Shown in pieces: positions 5,547 to 6,403 of a stretch of DNA of 6,403 nt (within the stretch, counting starts at the first letter, position 1; each line of letters starts with the position of its first letter). The stretch comes from Deltaproteobacteria bacterium. Its GTDB lineage: Bacteria > Desulfobacterota > Desulfomonilia > UBA1062. Below the pieces are notes generated by a model. The model was given only the letters and a program-made list of their open reading frames with translations, was not told the origin of the DNA and ran no database searches. The translations under genes and the position numbers were made by a program. The DNA lies in contig JAFGTK010000202.1 of assembly GCA_016934135.1 (NCBI GenBank), forward strand, positions 1 through 6,403. Direction: 5' to 3'.

Positions 5547-6403
5547 ATGGGTAAGATTTTAGGAATTGATCTTGGTACTACCAATTCCTGCATGGCTATC
5601 ATGGAAGCCGGTGAACCAAAGGTTATTGCAAATGTCGAAGGCCAGCGAACAACACCGTCAGTCGTCGCCTTTACAAGCAGCGGCGAAAGGCTTGTAGGGC
5701 AGGTTGCCAGGCGCCAGGCCATCACGAATTCAGAGAATACCTTGCATGCCATCAAGCGTCTTATCGGGCGGAAGTTTGAAGACGCTGAGGTACAGAAGGA
5801 CAAGGATATCATGCCGTTCAAGATCGTCAGAGCTGATAATGGCGATGCCGCGATAAATGTAGACAACCGTAAATATGCGTCACCAGAGATCTCTGCAATG
5901 GTCCTGCAGAAGCTAAAGATGGATGCAGAGGCTTATCTCGGAGAAAAGATAGAGGAAGCGGTCATCACGGTCCCTGCATATTTTAATGATTCACAGAGGC
6001 AGGCAACAAAAGATGCGGGAAGGATAGCGGGTTTTGACGTAAAGAGGATCATCAATGAACCTACCGCGGCCGCGTTGGCTTACGGGCTCGACAGTAAGAA
6101 GGAAGAAAAGGTTGCAGTGTTCGACCTTGGCGGCGGAACCTTTGACATATCGATCCTCGAGATCGGGGACGGTGTATTCGAGGTCAAGTCAACCAACGGT
6201 GATACCCACCTGGGCGGAGAAGATTTTGACAACAGGATTATCGACTTCCTTGTGAGCGAGTTCAAAAAGGAGACCGGCGTAGATTTAAGCAAGGACAGGA
6301 TGGCTCTCCAGAGGCTCAAAGAGGGGGCAGAGAGGGCCAAGCACGAACTCTCGACCATGATGGAGACCGAGATCAACCTGCCGTTCATCACGGCAGACCA
6401 GTC
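5547..6403 (+). CDS. dnaK: Chaperone DnaK (Hsp70), N-terminal part, truncated by window edge
   Basis: DnaK is the ATP-dependent Hsp70 that binds exposed hydrophobic segments, working with GrpE and DnaJ. The first 285 codons are present, covering most of the actin-like nucleotide-binding domain; the remainder and the substrate-binding domain lie beyond the window. Visible marks are phosphate-1 GIDLGTTNS (6-14, with Asp8), catalytic Lys70 in AIKRLIGR, VITVPAYFND (139-148), Glu171 in INEPTAAALAYG (169-180), phosphate-2 VFDLGGGTFD (191-200, with Asp193 and the autophosphorylation Thr198) and HLGGEDFDNR (221-230). All key ATPase residues seen are intact. The start is fixed by AAGGAGG at 5531-5537 with nine bases to ATG, by far the best ribosome binding site of the three operon genes, which fits high expression. 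The gap after grpE is 30 bases with no sign of a separate terminator or promoter. A dnaJ gene may follow, but that is inference. Confidence 0.98.
   Translation, partial: MGKILGIDLGTTNSCMAIMEAGEPKVIANVEGQRTTPSVVAFTSSGERLVGQVARRQAITNSENTLHAIKRLIGRKFEDAEVQKDKDIMPFKIVRADNGDAAINVDNRKYASPEISAMVLQKLKMDAEAYLGEKIEEAVITVPAYFNDSQRQATKDAGRIAGFDVKRIINEPTAAALAYGLDSKKEEKVAVFDLGGGTFDISILEIGDGVFEVKSTNGDTHLGGEDFDNRIIDFLVSEFKKETGVDLSKDRMALQRLKEGAERAKHELSTMMETEINLPFITADQ

Overview
The window looks like chromosomal DNA from a Gram-negative bacterium of moderate GC content, most plausibly a deltaproteobacterium in the wide sense (Desulfobacterota, Syntrophus or Geobacter-like). The pointers are an argS gene followed by a small SPOR-domain membrane protein, an hrcA-grpE-dnaK operon under a CIRCE operator, and a cluster of REP-like hairpins. 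The lineage is inferred from gene order and protein style, not from a database search.

Left part, minus strand (1-3709): argS, a SPOR-domain protein gene and a UDP-GlcNAc 2-epimerase gene (wecB type) run leftwards as a tight unit with gaps of 6 and 19 bases. After wecB comes a gap of about 250 bases (212-462) with three small hairpins at 248-330, one of which looks decayed. Then the first 70 codons of another minus-strand gene with a strong ribosome binding site run off the left edge. That product is not recognised.

Centre (3710-3928): argS and hrcA are divergently transcribed. The rightward side has a near-consensus sigma-70 promoter (TTGACA, 17 bases, TATAAA). A CIRCE operator begins at about the predicted transcription start. 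Its right half is perfect and its left half is degenerate. A weaker argS promoter can be proposed on the other strand.

Right part, plus strand (3929-6403): hrcA, grpE and dnaK form the standard heat-shock operon, with dnaK cut by the right edge after 285 codons. HrcA represses the operon through CIRCE. GrpE is the nucleotide exchange factor for the DnaK chaperone.

No convincing new system is visible. The items most worth a second look are the REP-like hairpin cluster, the lopsided CIRCE with the hrcA start-codon ambiguity it creates, the argS-SPOR-wecB linkage, and the unrecognised truncated gene at the left edge.
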